A program made the position numbers and the translations under genes. This document shows, in pieces, positions 1 to 12,984 of a stretch of 64,000 bases of DNA (within the stretch, counting starts at the first letter, position 1; the number at the start of each line of letters is the position of its first letter). Location: contig NC_052119.1 of assembly GCF_012273895.1 (NCBI RefSeq), positions 3,100,001 through 3,164,000 of the forward strand. Reading direction: 5' to 3'. Source of the stretch: Zerene cesonia (Eukaryota > Arthropoda > Insecta > Lepidoptera > Pieridae). Below the pieces are notes generated by a model. The model was not told the origin of the DNA and did no database searches. It worked only from the letters and a program-made list of their open reading frames with translations.

Positions 1-1182
1 TTATCCCGACCTAGTTTTCTAGGGCTCGAGTCACAATTGCTGCGTACACCATCAATCAGCTTTCAATGCTTATTACCTTCACGGCTAGAAGTAAATAGCG
101 AGGAAAGGGACCAAAGAATACCTAAAAGTAATTTCACAACAATAGTGAAATGTGACAGCCCCCCGTCACCTGCATTCATATTTCTAATCGATAACGACAA
201 ACCACCTAAATGTTCCATTATTAATTCCTTTGAAGCCTAAATTCCGCGCTCCGTTACTTGTTCGTGTCACAACCGAAGCTTAATCGATTTATGATTGAAG
301 CGAGGAATTTCCCTAGACTAAACTGAAAACTGAACTAAACAACAACAACAACTGACAAGTTGGATATTAGATTGAGCTATATATTTTTCTTTATTTTAAG
401 AACACGATCGTTTTATTACAGTCTAAAGTAGTATTAAAGCGTCTGGCGATAACATCACTTATCTAACAAATTAAGTATATTTACGTGCTATAATTATCTT
501 TGCGTGGTATTTTTTCTAGAAAATACATATGACGAGACAGAGCATCTTCTTCAAATACAAACTTATACTAACAGTTCATAACTCCGACCCATATAAAAAG
601 TACAGTGATTCTTACCTATTGACATTAATTGCTTTGTCAAATAGATCGTTCTTATTAATTGTAATATTTTGAATTATTCACCAAATAACATACAGCTTAA
701 TTCACGTTCACCATTACTGTCATGATCTTAAAAATTGTTTCCAAGAATCACTATACTTTAATAAAATGGAAAAAAAATAAAAGAACGCGTTTATAAAGTG
801 CCTCAGAGTGGTAATCTGACGCCGCGCTACAACGCCGAATTGTGCCACTATATGATTACTGAAATTATTTTTTCATTAAACTTTTATACTCATTTAACCT
901 AGTACTACTCCTTTCAAATGACCCTTTAATATCTTTGTACTGTGACCCGTTCAATGGTCTCACAGTTTTAAGATACGGGTCTTAATACAATGAATTCTAC
1001 TCGTAGCTGATAAAGCAATCCAGTTTGATTTGTCAAAGGCGCACTTCAAGCTTCTTAACGGGAGCATTTAGATTGATTTTGTGTCGTTTGATTATTTTTA
1101 AACAGTATTTTATACTTCAATTAAATATTGCGAAGAATACTTCTAATATTTTCATTATAGCCAGAAGCACAATTGTTGTTCC

Positions 1183-1302
1183 TCAACCTTCCCAGTCCAT
1201 TCCTTTATTCACGTAGTTAATTCTTGCCTTATCATACTCTTATAAGAGAGAGCATTTGTACCGGGCCTATTTCTGCAAATGGGGCGGTGGTGATAACTGA
1301 TC
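1183..1302 (+). mobile_element. Old SINE remnant
   Basis: CTTCCCAGTCCATTCCTTTA and GGGGCGGTGGTGATAACTGA occur in the same order and rough spacing as in the intact SINE copies. The rest has decayed. Confidence 0.5.
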
Positions 1303-2249
1303 GGGCGATCCATCGATTAAAATATTATGTCTATAATATTTTGAATTTAACTTCTTCTTTATCTAAATTTAAGAGAAGATTAGGTATTATTAAGTTTCCT
1401 TTCATATCAAGTGCATATGCAGCATACATACTGAAAAGGATTTTTCTATGATTTTCCGATTTTCATGAACTTTGGATATGCTGGAAAAAATCCTTACTGC
1501 CGCGAGCCGCGTGCGGAAAGCAAGTGAATAAAATTTTGTTGAAATATGTTTAATTCCCTGTAACATAAATTCTGCAATAAAAAAACTATAACTCTTGACT
1601 AAATTACTAATAAAGATTGAAAGACAAAGCTTTGTTCGATGTGTGGATAATTGCCTTTTCGTCAGGTACCTATTATCAATTATCGATTCTTATAAGACAA
1701 ACCAATTCGAACAACATTAAGCATTCTATTGCATCCTTGAAATTATATCTATAATTTACAATCTTTACTTTTTTGATTTATGTATTTTACATGAAACATC
1801 CAATTGTATATGCTCGAAGTATATTTTATGTTCGTATACTATCTATAATATATCTAATAAAGTCATAGAAAATTTTAATCAAATCTATACAAATATATTA
1901 TCTGCCACAATGAAAGGATCATAAGAACAACACAAATCAATTATACAAATTTATTTACAACTAAAAAGTTTCGCATTAACAGTCAATTTTCGGGCCTTTG
2001 ATATTTTGTAAGTCTAATTTTAAGCTCCCACATTGCTTAAATTTCAATAGAAAATTGTGTATACACTCATAGCTACTATAATTTAACAAGAATTACAGAA
2101 GGTTAGATAGGCAGGCAGCATCACATAAAACCAGATCTATTTATACTATCCTTGCTCCTATATGCATTAATTTCTTATCTATATATTTGTACACTTTCTT
2201 GTATGTATTTATACACTTTCTACCTTTCCAAAATTTATATTTCCTGTAT

Positions 2250-2390
2250 CCAAAGGTTGCCTGGAAGAAATCGCTTCAAAGCGATAAGGCCGCCAAATTG
2301 TACAATAGATACTGTTTATTGATTTTGTTAACTGTATGTGTATTGTACAATAAAGTGTAAATAAATAAATAAATAAAATAAATAAATCTA
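2250..2390 (+). mobile_element. 3' end of a non-LTR retrotransposon
   Basis: GGTTGCCTGGAAGAAATCGC, a small stem (ATCGCTTCAAAGCGAT), AAGGCCGCC, TTGTACAATAAAGTG and a (TAAA)n tail form a 3' UTR that is common in Lepidoptera. Only the tail is present, as expected for a 5'-truncated LINE. I cannot name the clade. Confidence 0.65.
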
Positions 2391-4082
2391 TTCGCTGTTA
2401 TATTGCTGTCCTCAATGATTGTCTAACTTTACATATTACTTACATAGAAACTGAATACGGACTAGAACTAGTCACTAGTTAGAAATCTAACTCGCTAAAT
2501 ATGATGACAAGCACTGTTTCGCATAGTCGAGATATATTTCAATTTACAACAGAAAATCAAAAGTTAAGAGAAAATGCAATTAAAACAACGTTCAGCAAGA
2601 CGCGCGTCTGGGCAAAGTTATAAATGTGTTACAGTAAAATTACCGTTTAAGTAATATCCAACAACGTCAAAAGGCTCGCCGACTATTCTAATTAACGGAG
2701 AAATAGTAGAACATACTGCTTTATTACTAAAATTGTTATATTGGTTATGAAAGTTTGATGTTATTATATTTTAATATCTATTGAGTCAAACTCTTTTTTG
2801 TTTTGTTTTTTTTAAGTGTCGTGTATTGTGTTATTAAAACGTAAATAACAAAGTTTAAATAATAATTACAGGATTTATGAGTGAAAAAAGTCATATTCTC
2901 TTTAATTATACTGAAATTGTAAACAGAAAGGAAAACGTCTAAAATTGATTACGTTTGTAATTAAGAATTGATAAATATTTCGTATGGAACAACGGATGTT
3001 CTATAACAAGAACACGCATTTCTTGTTTTTGAATAAGTTGTTTTTTTTTTGTTGTTTTCTATACTATAAATTTTCATCCACTTTGATTTATATTTTGTGC
3101 AAATTCTAACTTGTAATACAGTAATAGCAAATAACTTTGTTTTGTGTTATAATTTATTAGATCCAAAACTCTTAAAACAAATCTCTTTTTATTTACATTT
3201 AGACATTTTTATTATAAATAACAAATACCTTGTACCCTAAATCTAGCATTTGCGTTGTTCAGGTGATGTATCACTTACTCTTACATTGAAGCACTAACTA
3301 TATTAAGATTTAATAAGCAGGGCTGGCTATACAACTTCACTCACTATTAAGGTGGTGCATACACTTATAAAAATTATGTGTCACAGGAAAAATTTATCAA
3401 ATCTCTTAATATACACCAGATGACACTTATCATTATATATATTCATTAAATTTAGTTGTTGGATCTGACCACGTTTTTTTTATGTGTGTTTCCATGACCT
3501 GACAGGAGCCCCCTTCATATAATGCAACATAAGAAAAACAAACAGAAATATATTAAGGTTATACGAACGATATACGAACGTAACAGATTAATTTACATGT
3601 ACTGTTCTTGTTGCTCTTTTTCACTTTTAGATCAAAATTTCAATTGACCCTTTTACTGTTTACAGATCGTTCTGATATTAAACATACAGCTTAAGCTCCA
3701 ATGATTATACATTGAAATCAAGTTACGGATCGTTTGTGTTTGTGTCTGACAATCTACAAATATCAGCTCATATTATTATAATGCTAGTTAAATATAAACT
3801 CAAGTAATGCCACGCCTACGCCCACAATTTTTGTTGTTGTTGTTTTTAATTCTAATCGATGGCCTTGATTGATGAGGAGAGTAGACTGGCAAATTGAAAC
3901 TCCCTAATTATTTATTCAGCTTCTTAAGAACAGTTTTGGTCAATAAATTACCTATGTAAACGTACGTAATTCTTAAACCGCCAATCATAATTTAATTAAT
4001 TTTTCTTGCCATTAGTTTTTTTCGTTGAAGTTTATGGGAAGTCATGGTAATATCGGAAAACCAATAGAGAGAGAGGGACGCG

Positions 4083-4235
4083 ATGGCTCAACTCAAAAAT
4101 AATAAAATTATTTTCAATGGACATGTGTGCGCACGGAACTACCAATGTTACTTAGTAGAAATACCAATAGCTCTCACAGGACGCTTAGCGCCGACTTTTA
4201 AATGGGAACTGCTACGGAGCAACGTTCTCTGCTAG
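4083..4235 (+). CDS. Candidate 50-aa small ORF, no known family
   Basis: ATG in a strong start context (GACGCGATGG), 50 codons, stop TAG at 4233-4235. The predicted peptide begins MAQLKNNKIIFNGHVCARNY and ends WELLRSNVLC. Its composition is balanced (five Arg/Lys-type charges early, three Cys, two Trp/Tyr-type aromatics), unlike translated AT-rich spacer. A SINE starts 77 bp downstream. It could equally be a piece of an unrecognised transposon; there is no signal peptide or known motif. Confidence 0.25.
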   Translation: MAQLKNNKIIFNGHVCARNYQCYLVEIPIALTGRLAPTFKWELLRSNVLC

Positions 4236-4311
4236 TATCTTTTTTCAGAGATATCAATGCAACATGGTTATTTTCATGAGACAAGTTTATAGTAACCTTT
4301 ACCTTTTTATT

Positions 4312-4627
4312 GTGGGAGTCGAGCACGCTTCGGCACGAATTGGGCCAGCTCGCACCGGGGAAGTACCACACCCCCACAGAAAACCGGCGTGAAATAGTGG
4401 CATGCCACTGTGTTTCGTACGGTGAGTGGGGGAGCCGGAGGCCCGTTTCCTTTTCCTCACCCGTTCCAGTCCATTCCTTCTTTCCAGTCGTTAATCCTTT
4501 CCTTTTCCCTTACCCCATAAAAGCGGGCAGCGCATTCACGGAGGTACTACCTTTGCGGATGTTTATGGGCGGTGGTGATCGCTTACCATCAGGCGAACCA
4601 CCAGCTCAGCTGCCCGCTATGACATAA
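4312..4627 (+). mobile_element. Near full-length lepidopteran SINE (Metulj-like), copy A
   Basis: Runs from TGTGGGAGTCGAGCACGCTT through CGTACGGTGAGTGGGGGAGC and GGCGGTGGTGATCGCTTACC to GCCCGCTATGACATAATAAA plus an A-rich end. By eye it is about 92% identical to the copy at 50511-50825. A 105-codon open frame through it is a by-product of the repeat. No sure target duplication was found. Confidence 0.88.
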
Positions 4628-5539
4628 TAAAAAAAACCTTCTAGTTATAGCTACGTCACAACTATCCATCGATTGGGACTTCGTGCAAACGCCTGCCTTT
4701 CAATGTTAAAAAAAAAAGATCATTTTGTATATATCGTTAGTTAGCCGTTAGATAAAGTATAGTATCCAATTTCATAGGTGTAAGGTTTTGACTGTTCTAA
4801 GTATATGTAAAATTAAAAGCATTATGTACTAACCTTAGAACATTCTCTTTATTTCATACAACGTCATTCCCACCGGGAGACGACTTCACTGGTTAGCTAG
4901 TTTCGCACTTAGACGCGTCATAAATCTATTTTTTGTGTTCACGACACGAGAATATGTTCTTATTAAAAGTTTGTTACGTGTTATATTTACAGGAGTACAA
5001 TAGCTATTAAATTTCCTACGTCTTGTACAGTTTGAAATTTTTAATATTTCAATGTACGTAATATACAACACAGCAATATTAGTTCCGGAGAAGAAACTAG
5101 ACTTATTTAATGAATAAACGCTATAAAATTATTTGTAATCTCTCTAAAAGTGTTTTCAGAAAAAAATCTTCGTTAATTGCATATTGTTGTCCTATATTTT
5201 ATGTATGTAGGGTAAAGAATAAACAAATAATAAAGATTCAACGTTGGATGAGTTGAATGTAAATATTTGACGTTCCTCTGTGTTAAGGTAAAAACAAAGG
5301 CAAAACAAGCACACGAGTATAAAGATATTGATTAATATTAAATCCGTGAACGTATAGAAGAAACTTAAGCCTCGTTTTCCTTCTATTTTAATTTTGAACG
5401 ATATGGTAAATTGCATAAGAAGGTTTAAATTCAATTACCAAATCGCGCTTTGGAAGAATTAAACAAAATATTTCACCTATAATACTATAAAAACGTAAAA
5501 TGTTGATTTTGATATTTCTTTATAATGTAATTATACGCT

Positions 5540-5600
5540 AATCGCTCGCTAGTGGGCGAATCACTAGTTCGTTTGCCCGCTACTTTTATAAAAATAAAAA
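5540..5600 (+). mobile_element. SINE 3'-tail fragment
   Basis: TAATCGCTCGCTAGTGGGCG then TTCGTTTGCCCGCTACTTTT correspond to the last 60 bp of the SINE family (GTGATCGCTTACCATCAGGCG ... TGCCCGCTA). Confidence 0.5.
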
Positions 5601-6683
5601 ACTTATTTAGCAGATTAGTATAAAATATGATACACATAATTTTAAAAGAGTACACAAGAGTTTACGTAAGAGAGAACAGAGACTCCAGCCAGTGTTTTAT
5701 AGTAAATCGTTATAAAGGAACTAAGAAAAATAAACCAAGCTTTATCTGTTGAATTATAGGTTATCTTTTGTAAGAAAAATATAGTTTACTGTTTAGCATT
5801 TATAACGTATCAGACATCGGGCAAGAAAATGCTTTTACCGGGCTGACTGACCATTTTATAATCAATCTAAAGAAGGTTGGCAACCATGAACAATATTTAC
5901 CAAATAATTAACATAACGTTTTTTAAGTGAACCTGTAAATAATGTTATTTCATCAATTCGTACTCTATAAAATAAATTAGAGTATCAGTTAATAGTTTTT
6001 ATAGTATTAATGTGGCCACTAGGAAAAAAAAATTAAATTACATAAAAAGTAAAAAACAGCTTTCCCTCTATATTTTATTTCAATTACGTGACTAGATTAA
6101 CCAAGAGAAAAACGAGGAATGCGTATTTCCAGAATCTAAAAAAAAGGATTACCTTTTAAATCCGCACAGAGGTGATCTTGATGCAAATGTAATCAACGAC
6201 GTAGCTACGAACTTATAAATAAGTAATTCTATACCTAGCTGAATCCTATTAAAATCAGTTCTGAATCCGTTCCTTTACTAAAACAATTTATAAAGTAAAT
6301 TTTGTAATATGAGATTGGCAGATCTTTTCGCCTCTTATTTATTGTCCTTCGGGAATGAAGGATCGGATGACTTGCACCACATTTGGGTCTTCTAATCAAA
6401 TTGAAGACTTTGAACAACAGACGTTGAAAAGGATTTTATTTGGTTGATGTTTTTAAAGATTGTATTTTCTTACTGGTATATGAAAAAAAAATATTTTTAT
6501 TGCTGTTTTTATAGACGATATGAGCATTTTTTTATTATTAGTATCTAAATATTGTGATAATTTTCACTAGCTTACAACTTGCTAGCTTTTAAGAAAATCC
6601 TAAGAAAAATCATATTCATATTTCGAAGATTAAGAATTATATACGAAGATTAGATAGCCCTACTTTTTATGCTTTATCATATA

Positions 6684-6806
6684 AGTAATAGTTTTTGCCC
6701 GCGACTTTACACGCGTTAAATTCGGATTAAAACCCCTTTCCCCTTTCCTCTTTTTTTAAGATCTAAGCATACAGACAGACAGATGTTTTATACTATGTGG
6801 TGATAG
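6684..6806 (-). mobile_element. Fragment of the 35172 Helitron-like family
   Basis: GTTTTTGCCCGCGACTTTAC, then a deletion, then AAGATCTAAGCATACAGACA and TTTTATACTATGTGGTGATA. Confidence 0.55.
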
Positions 6807-7304
6807 TAATATTGATATCAATCCGAGGGCAATAATTTTGACAAAGAAATTAATAAAATAATAAAGATGTACATTATAGAAATTAAAGATTTTTAAAAGG
6901 ATTTTAAATGCGATTTATACTCGCGTAAAATCAAACACAAGTAAATACGATCTTCATTATTTAAACTCATCCTTTGAACCAAAGTGAAACATATACCCAA
7001 AATGGTCTTTATTGAATTACCCTCGTTAAATAAAAAATTAAAATGGGCAACAGTTAAGCATTAACACCGAAAGAATAGTCTGGTGTCTGCAAATTGATAA
7101 TAAAGCTCGCAATATTTTCATTCTGTTTGCATCATTTATTCACTTTTATCAGGGAACTCGTAATGGTGTTGCTTGAAAAGGGCGATACGTTGTACGTATG
7201 GTTTTTTTATATTTTTCCACTCACAATTTTATCTAATAAAGCGCATATGTAACCAGCTGGTTCCGTAAAAGGCTTTTTAAAGATTACCAAACCAGACTTC
7301 TTAT

Positions 7305-7450
7305 TTAATCCGTACAAATATGAGAAACGCGAAAGTAACTCTGTCTGTTTGTCTTTTCTTGACGGCTACACCGACTTTGATGAAATTTGGCAAAAGATTG
7401 TGTGAAATCCGAGAGAGGAGGAGAGAGTTCAGTTACGGGGAGTTTTCTAT
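7305..7450 (+). mobile_element. Helitron-like 5' fragment
   Basis: AATCCGTACAAATATGAGAA, GCGAAAGTAACTCTGTCTGT and TTTGATGAAATTTGGCAAAA match the start of a common lepidopteran Helitron-type repeat. The 3' half is missing. Confidence 0.5.
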
Positions 7451-7842
7451 AAAGTTATAACCTTAGTTATGAAATATTAAATATTATATTAAATTAAGAA
7501 TGAATATGTAGTAAGAATACATTTATATATAATATAAGATGCAATCAAAAATAGCAAAGAATATATAAAAATGTTAACAAAAAAGTTCCGTCTACAAAGA
7601 TTTATAAAACAAAACATTAGGTGTTTTGTGGCGGAACACCTTCATAAACTTTGCGCATATATAATTTCAAAAAGAAACGTATCGAAGAACTGTAATACAT
7701 TTTACAGTTCAGCAGGCATCTAAAACAAATCTTTGTTCTTTTAACGTAGTTTGCGAACCTTTAAGAGATGAAAATGATAAATTTTAAAGCAAGCGCATCG
7801 CTTTGAATACTTTATTTATGCTAAGAAAGAAAATTCCAGTGT

Positions 7843-7890
7843 ATGTAGTATGGTGTAAAAATATTGACAGATTTTTACACCATACTACAT
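7843..7890. repeat. Perfect 20-bp hairpin, 8-nt loop
   Basis: Arm ATGTAGTATGGTGTAAAAAT (7843-7862) and its exact reverse complement (7871-7890) around ATTGACAG. No transposon ends or flanking duplication were seen. Confidence 0.9.
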
Positions 7891-10068
7891 TATATTATCT
7901 ACTAACTTAACTTTAAAATCAATCAATATTCAACTATCGTCTTTCAGTTTCTTCCCTACATCTAGGAAAAGCTTTGAATTTTTTATTTTTACCAAAAACC
8001 AAATCATTGACTTTGTACCAACGTAATGAAAATCCATATATTAACATTTTATTTGACTAAAGGTGATATTTTAGTCAAAATTATTGTTCGCCTAAAACCT
8101 AAAATAACAATCCATACCTGACACAAAAATGGCGCGAATTCCTATTCAGTTTCACATGTTTGTGAACTTAAAAGCATTCTGTGCCACTAAATTTTTATCA
8201 ATTTATTCCATTCAAAAACATTTTTTCTCAAATGTGTTTGAATTCGCCGAGCGGATTTTACTTTTAACAGGCTTTTATGCATTTGTTTAACTTTCACACA
8301 CTGCATGGTTTCAGTATAAAATATTTACGACACGTTGGTGGATTGGATACTAAAAGAAATATAAAGCATTTTATAAACAGTAATATCTACATAAGTACTG
8401 TAATATCTGCAATCCTAATGCAAATAGCACCCTCTTTTGAAGAAGATAATTTTAAATCAAGTATAAAAATTCAAAATGTATACATACTCAAATTCGGCAA
8501 ATAATGTAGGTTAGCCATATTATGTACACAATTTTTGTTTTTAATAAAATAACATTATTTTGTTTAAAACATTATATTTATCAACATCTTAAACGTTTAC
8601 ACGGTTCATAGAGATTGTATAAATATGGTTTAAGCAAGGAGCTGCGGCTTTCTTACGTATATTAGGTCGTGATCATATAGAAACAACTCAAATTGAATGA
8701 TTTGTTGCCAGTCCGAAAAGTAGGTAAAAGGTAGACTACATTATGGCTAACATTTTCATAAAAACGTCTTACGTGGATAGCTTATAAAAAAGTAAAACAA
8801 AATGCAAATGTCTTTAACAGATTAATAATAATTTTGGGGTACTACTAAAATTAATTTCACCAACTAAAATTGGATGCAATTTAACACTTGAGAATTTCAC
8901 GAAACTAAAGTTTGAATTCTGGATAGGTAGAACTGTGTCAGCTAAATAGTGATAATAACATCTTCAAAGTAATTAACAGAGTCGAGTTCCGAAACTGCCG
9001 TCAACGAAAACTGCACATTTCTCTAAACCGTTAATTGCTGACTGCCTGCTACAGGTAACTGTTATTTGTTTCAATTAAATAAGAGAAATGCTAATGTTAT
9101 ATATTTTCTTTAATTATGAAACGCTGAATATAATATAAGAGGTTAGAGGGTTCAAACCCGACCCTCCGAAATAATTTTTTTCTTAGAATTTAATCTAGAG
9201 AAAGTAAGATTAAAAATGCTTCTAGAGCATTCCTTTTTAAATGAATGACATACATGCATAAATAATGCATTTAACTTGCACACGAGCACCAAATTTTTCC
9301 AAATGTTACTTCTGTTACATAAAGCTTAAAATTTGCGCCAATTTGTTGTAATAGTTGTATTTATAAAATTCTTATCTAGGTACATAGATGAAATGCTCCT
9401 AGGAATTAAATAAATGCCATTTAAACGGTATCGCGCGTGGGTTGCAAGCGAATTTTCGCAACAGCATAGACAGCGTAGAGGAATACAAATTTTGTAACTA
9501 GAAAATATACGACAAAAAGCATTGTACCTTGAAAATTAATTATTATTAATTAAAAAAATAATTTTTGGGGTGGAATTCCATACATGCAACCGGAGATAAT
9601 GAAATAAATTCGCGAATACATAAGATGGGCGTCATTAGATTGGTCATTCAAAATTAAGTTTATATTTCTAAGGAGAAAGAAAGGAAATTTCTAGAAGGTG
9701 AGGGTGTAAATACCGTGTTAAATTGTAACCTAGTTTCATCATTTGCATTTTTCCATTGTTTCTTTGTTATAAGATTATGTGTACACTGTACAGCTTAGAA
9801 ATAACAATTGTTTCATTAATATTAGAAACGCAATGGCGTAGATTACATGCAAATTACTCGGATGAAAAAGAAAATGCAGCTATGTTTATTACATTTTTCT
9901 CGCTCTTATTATCTTGAAAAATCGCAATCGCCTTTTGTTTTAGTATTTACACCATTTCAATTTTAATCGAAATGCAGGGATGATTTTTATCAATCATTCT
10001 TCTTGATAATTAATATTATTAAACAAATCAAATCAAAAGTACAACACTACATGGGACAACTGACAAAC

Positions 10069-10145
10069 CTCACTTGGACGGTGAGGTGGATTGCGGCCTA
10101 AACTCTCATAGGAAATTTAATAGTAGAAACATATATGGGCTGATA
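10069..10145 (+). mobile_element. Fragment of the tRNA/RTE-tailed SINE
   Basis: GGTGAGGTGGATTGCGGCCT, AACTCTCATAGGA and ACATATATGGGCTGAT match, in order, the distal third of the copy at 43103-43408 (opposite strand). The tRNA-like head and the GAT tail are missing, and an internal stretch has diverged. Confidence 0.7.
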
Positions 10146-10420
10146 CAAATCTGTATGTTTTTGATTTCGCCTTAATATTATACTACTCAAACTATAGATT
10201 ATTGCTCCATTGTACCAAAGACTGTCTGAGAGAAATCACTCGATATGCTATATGTTCTTTTTCTCTTTTTATAAGTGCATTTAATAATAAATAAAATAAT
10301 CTGCTCCATTTATACAATGTTATAAAATAAATATTTATACATCCTTTAAATGCGGATATATTTCATAAATATGAATAAAGAAATACACCTATAACGCTAA
10401 ATTGTAACATTACTTCATAT

Positions 10421-10463
10421 AAGAAATATTAAAATGAAATACAATTTCATTTTAATATTTCTT
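10421..10463. repeat. Perfect 20-bp hairpin, 3-nt loop
   Basis: Arm AAGAAATATTAAAATGAAAT (10421-10440), loop ACA, then the exact reverse complement (10444-10463). Confidence 0.9.
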
Positions 10464-10765
10464 GCGTGCAGGCAGAAAATTAGCAACACTCTTTTATCTG
10501 CAAAATAAATTACATAGATAAATTTAAATATGTACTTAAAAAACTTTAGAAATGTTGTACATATATTATTTGTTTTTTTTCTGTTGGCGCGCTGCCAGCA
10601 TGGCCATCGGACCGCTGAATAATTAGTGGAATAAGATTAATTAGACATCTCAATGCTCGAAAATTGTAAATAAATTATGAAAATCTCTTTATTATAAACG
10701 TTGGAGGTGTGCTTTTTATAAATACCGTACTTGAAGAGATTTATTTGGTAGGTACTTTTGAATAA

Positions 10766-11279
10766 CTGCTACTTCGGCCTATTAAGATATTTTCGATCTA
10801 AACTGCTATCCCGAAATATAAAGGTACTGCTATACAAGACTTTACTGAGACCGGTACTAACTTACGGGTCCGAAAGTTGGGTCCTGAGCAAAAAGGATGA
10901 GGATTGCCTGCTGGTGTTCGAAAAAAAAATCCTTAGACGAATTTATGGTGCTGTGCTGGAAAATGGGCGATGGAGAACACGATATAACCATGAGCTTTAT
11001 GAAATGTACGAGGAGCCGAATGTCGTTAAGACAATAAAACTAAGCCGTTTACGCTGGGCAGGCCATGTTGTACGTATGGACGACAACAGGGCTCCTCTGC
11101 GTTTGCTCGATGGACAACCAGATGGGCGTAGAAATAGAGGAAGACCGAAGCTCCGATGGTTAGATGGCGTCGAACAGGACCTGAAAACGATTGGTGTGAA
11201 AAGCTGGAGAACCCGGGCAGGGAATCTAGAGAGCTGGAAGAAAATACTGGACCAGGCCAAGGCCCACTCGCGGCTGTAG
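10766..11279 (+). pseudogene. C-terminal fragment of an RTE-type reverse transcriptase ORF
   Basis: 171 codons are open to the TAG at 11277-11279. The protein carries the segment after the RT core that many insect RTE elements share: LYKTLLRPVLTYGSESWVL, then FEKKILRRIYG, LSRLRWAGHVVRM and RRNRGRPKLRWLDGVEQDL. The upstream polymerase and endonuclease domains are missing, so it cannot make an active enzyme. The apparent ATG just before it (10758) lies in the duplicated host target site and is not the element's own start. Confidence 0.9.
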
Positions 11280-11302
11280 AGCCTCAGATGATGATGATGA
11301 TG
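10766..11302 (+). mobile_element. 5'-truncated RTE-clade LINE with intact target-site duplication
   Basis: The element starts at CTGCTACTTCGG and ends in a GATGATGATGATGA tail. It is bracketed by the exact 12-bp duplication ACTTTTGAATAA (10754-10765 and 11303-11314). It contains only the C-terminal end of the reverse transcriptase ORF plus a very short 3' UTR. A 3' end made of GAT repeats is typical of RTE elements. The open frame and perfect duplication point to a recent insertion. Confidence 0.88.
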
Positions 11303-12169
11303 ACTTTTGAATAAACTGTACAGATATCAAGTGTTCGGAATGTCATTATAATTAATTAATGTTTTATATGGAGCATTTTATGTAAAATATTAAAGTAACA
11401 AGTTAAATCGTCCAGTTTGATATGACAAAGGATATTATAAACGAAATTATTTAATTACTTATAAATGAATAAAATTTCCAAATCGATGTTTTTAAAAATA
11501 TGCTTACAAACAGAAGAACAGTAAATGTAAGTGGAGCATGGTAACCTAATGGTATTTTTGATGTTGTCCAATTTTGATAAAAAATTTCCTAAATTTCGTA
11601 TTTAATTTGGTTTTTGAGTATGTATTTTTATATGTATGTACTTTGTATTCAGTCAAGTTTGGAAACAGCAATATAATTTACTTATTAGATAATCTTAATA
11701 CTCAGATAATAAATACTTATTACATAAATGCAGTACCTAAAATTTGTGGCTTCATAATTTGCTTAGATAATATGTTAAATAATATGGCCTCTTTAAACTA
11801 AATACCCTATTATTGAGGTTCTTCATTTTACTTAACATTTTCACTATAAAACATATTCAAAATATTCAACTGTTCACTATTTTTCCATTGCATTAGCAAT
11901 GTTTTATGTAATATTATGAGATTTGAGAATAGGTATTTATGATATTCATTAAATAGCGTGCTATTTCTGTGTCTGTATAAAACAGAGGCATTACAAACGA
12001 GTATGAAATATACTAACACACGCATTTTTTTATTTTCGCATTATTTTAACAAAAAATAACATGCAAATACGTGAAACATACATAATTAAGCCTTAAAAAA
12101 GCTTATTTCAGCATACAAGAAATAACCAAAATGAAAGTCCGAATCACGAATAAAAGTCAAACAAAGTAA

Positions 12170-12260
12170 GATTGAATCGTACATTGATTATGCAAATGAT
12201 CTGCGGCACAAACAATATTGTTAGCGTTTCATCAATATTGGTAATCGTGGTGCGTGATTA
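12170..12260 (+). repeat. POU-octamer module, copy 1
   Basis: ATTGATTATGCAAAT (12183-12197), then TCTGCGGCA, ATCAATATTGG and GCGTGAT occur in the same order and near-same spacing as at 14200-14300. ATGCAAAT is the consensus octamer bound by POU-domain factors. It could be an old repeat family or a duplicated regulatory segment. Confidence 0.55.
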
Positions 12261-12805
12261 AATTCGCTGTATAGGTTAATGACCTATTATTATAATAATA
12301 ATATATAGTAGTTGATATGATCCTTACGTCTTCGGCGGTAATCTATGAGCTTATAAGTGAAACATCATCTAATCTAATCCTAGTATTTATTTCTTATACA
12401 GGGAGAATTACTATCGCTACGCTACGTAGAATTAAATTTTTTCTATCACTGCGATAATACCTGTAGGGTATGATTGAACATACAGTATAGGATCAAAACG
12501 ATTAGATACAGATACTCGTTGTGTAAAATGGAAGTACGGTGTCTAGATAGTTGTAAGTAATAGAAAAGGCAGATGATAACTATGTCCGGGCACAGTCCGT
12601 AACCGTAACTCTGTAGTTTGTATGTGAGAGAGCAGGTATGTTATCGTCGTAGTATAGTTTTAATGCCCCCAAAATCATACAAAAAATGTCTATTATGTTT
12701 CTCTTTTACAAAAAATATGCTAAAGAAACGGTTGGGCACGCAAGCGATATTATTAGAGTATTTTATTATGTAAATATCACAAAATGTTCGTGTAGTAGTT
12801 ATAAA

Positions 12806-12984
12806 TCTAATATATTAAATTCTCGTGTCACAGTTTTCGTTGCCATACTCCTCCGAAACAGCTTGACCGATTTTGATGAAATTTTTTGTGCTTATCCGGT
12901 ATCTATGAGAATCGGCCAACATCTATTTTTCATACCCCTAAATGATAAGAGTAAGGCAGAACAGCGTTTGCCGGGTGCAGCTAG
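12806..12984 (+). mobile_element. Short non-autonomous Helitron, plus strand, both ends present
   Basis: Starts TCTAATATATTAAATTCTCG after A and ends GCCGGGTGCAGCTAG before T. The core is TCACAGTTTTCGTTGCC, AATCGGCCAACATCTATTTT and AGAGTAAGGCAGAACAGCGT. The same family occurs in opposite orientation at 15003-15179. A 118-codon frame overlapping it is not a gene. Confidence 0.82.

Larger units (their letters stand above)
1..4082. other. AT-rich non-genic stretch
   Basis: Apart from the SINE relic (1183-1302) and the LINE tail (2250-2390) I see only AT-rich spacer with T-runs (for example 3040-3050) and frames shorter than 80 codons with spacer-like composition. Confidence 0.6.
5601..10753. 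other. AT-rich non-genic stretch
   Basis: Holds Helitron-type fragments at 6684 and 7305, the hairpins at 7843 and 10421, and the SINE fragment at 10069. No exon with coding character was seen. Confidence 0.6.

Noticed and set aside
9147..9170. B-box-like GGTTCAAACCC, possible tRNA gene
   Set aside because: No acceptor stem, D arm or A box at the right distance upstream; a single B-box word is not enough for a tRNA or SINE call.
10997..11260. 87-codon minus-strand frame
   Set aside because: Antisense of the RTE reverse transcriptase fragment.
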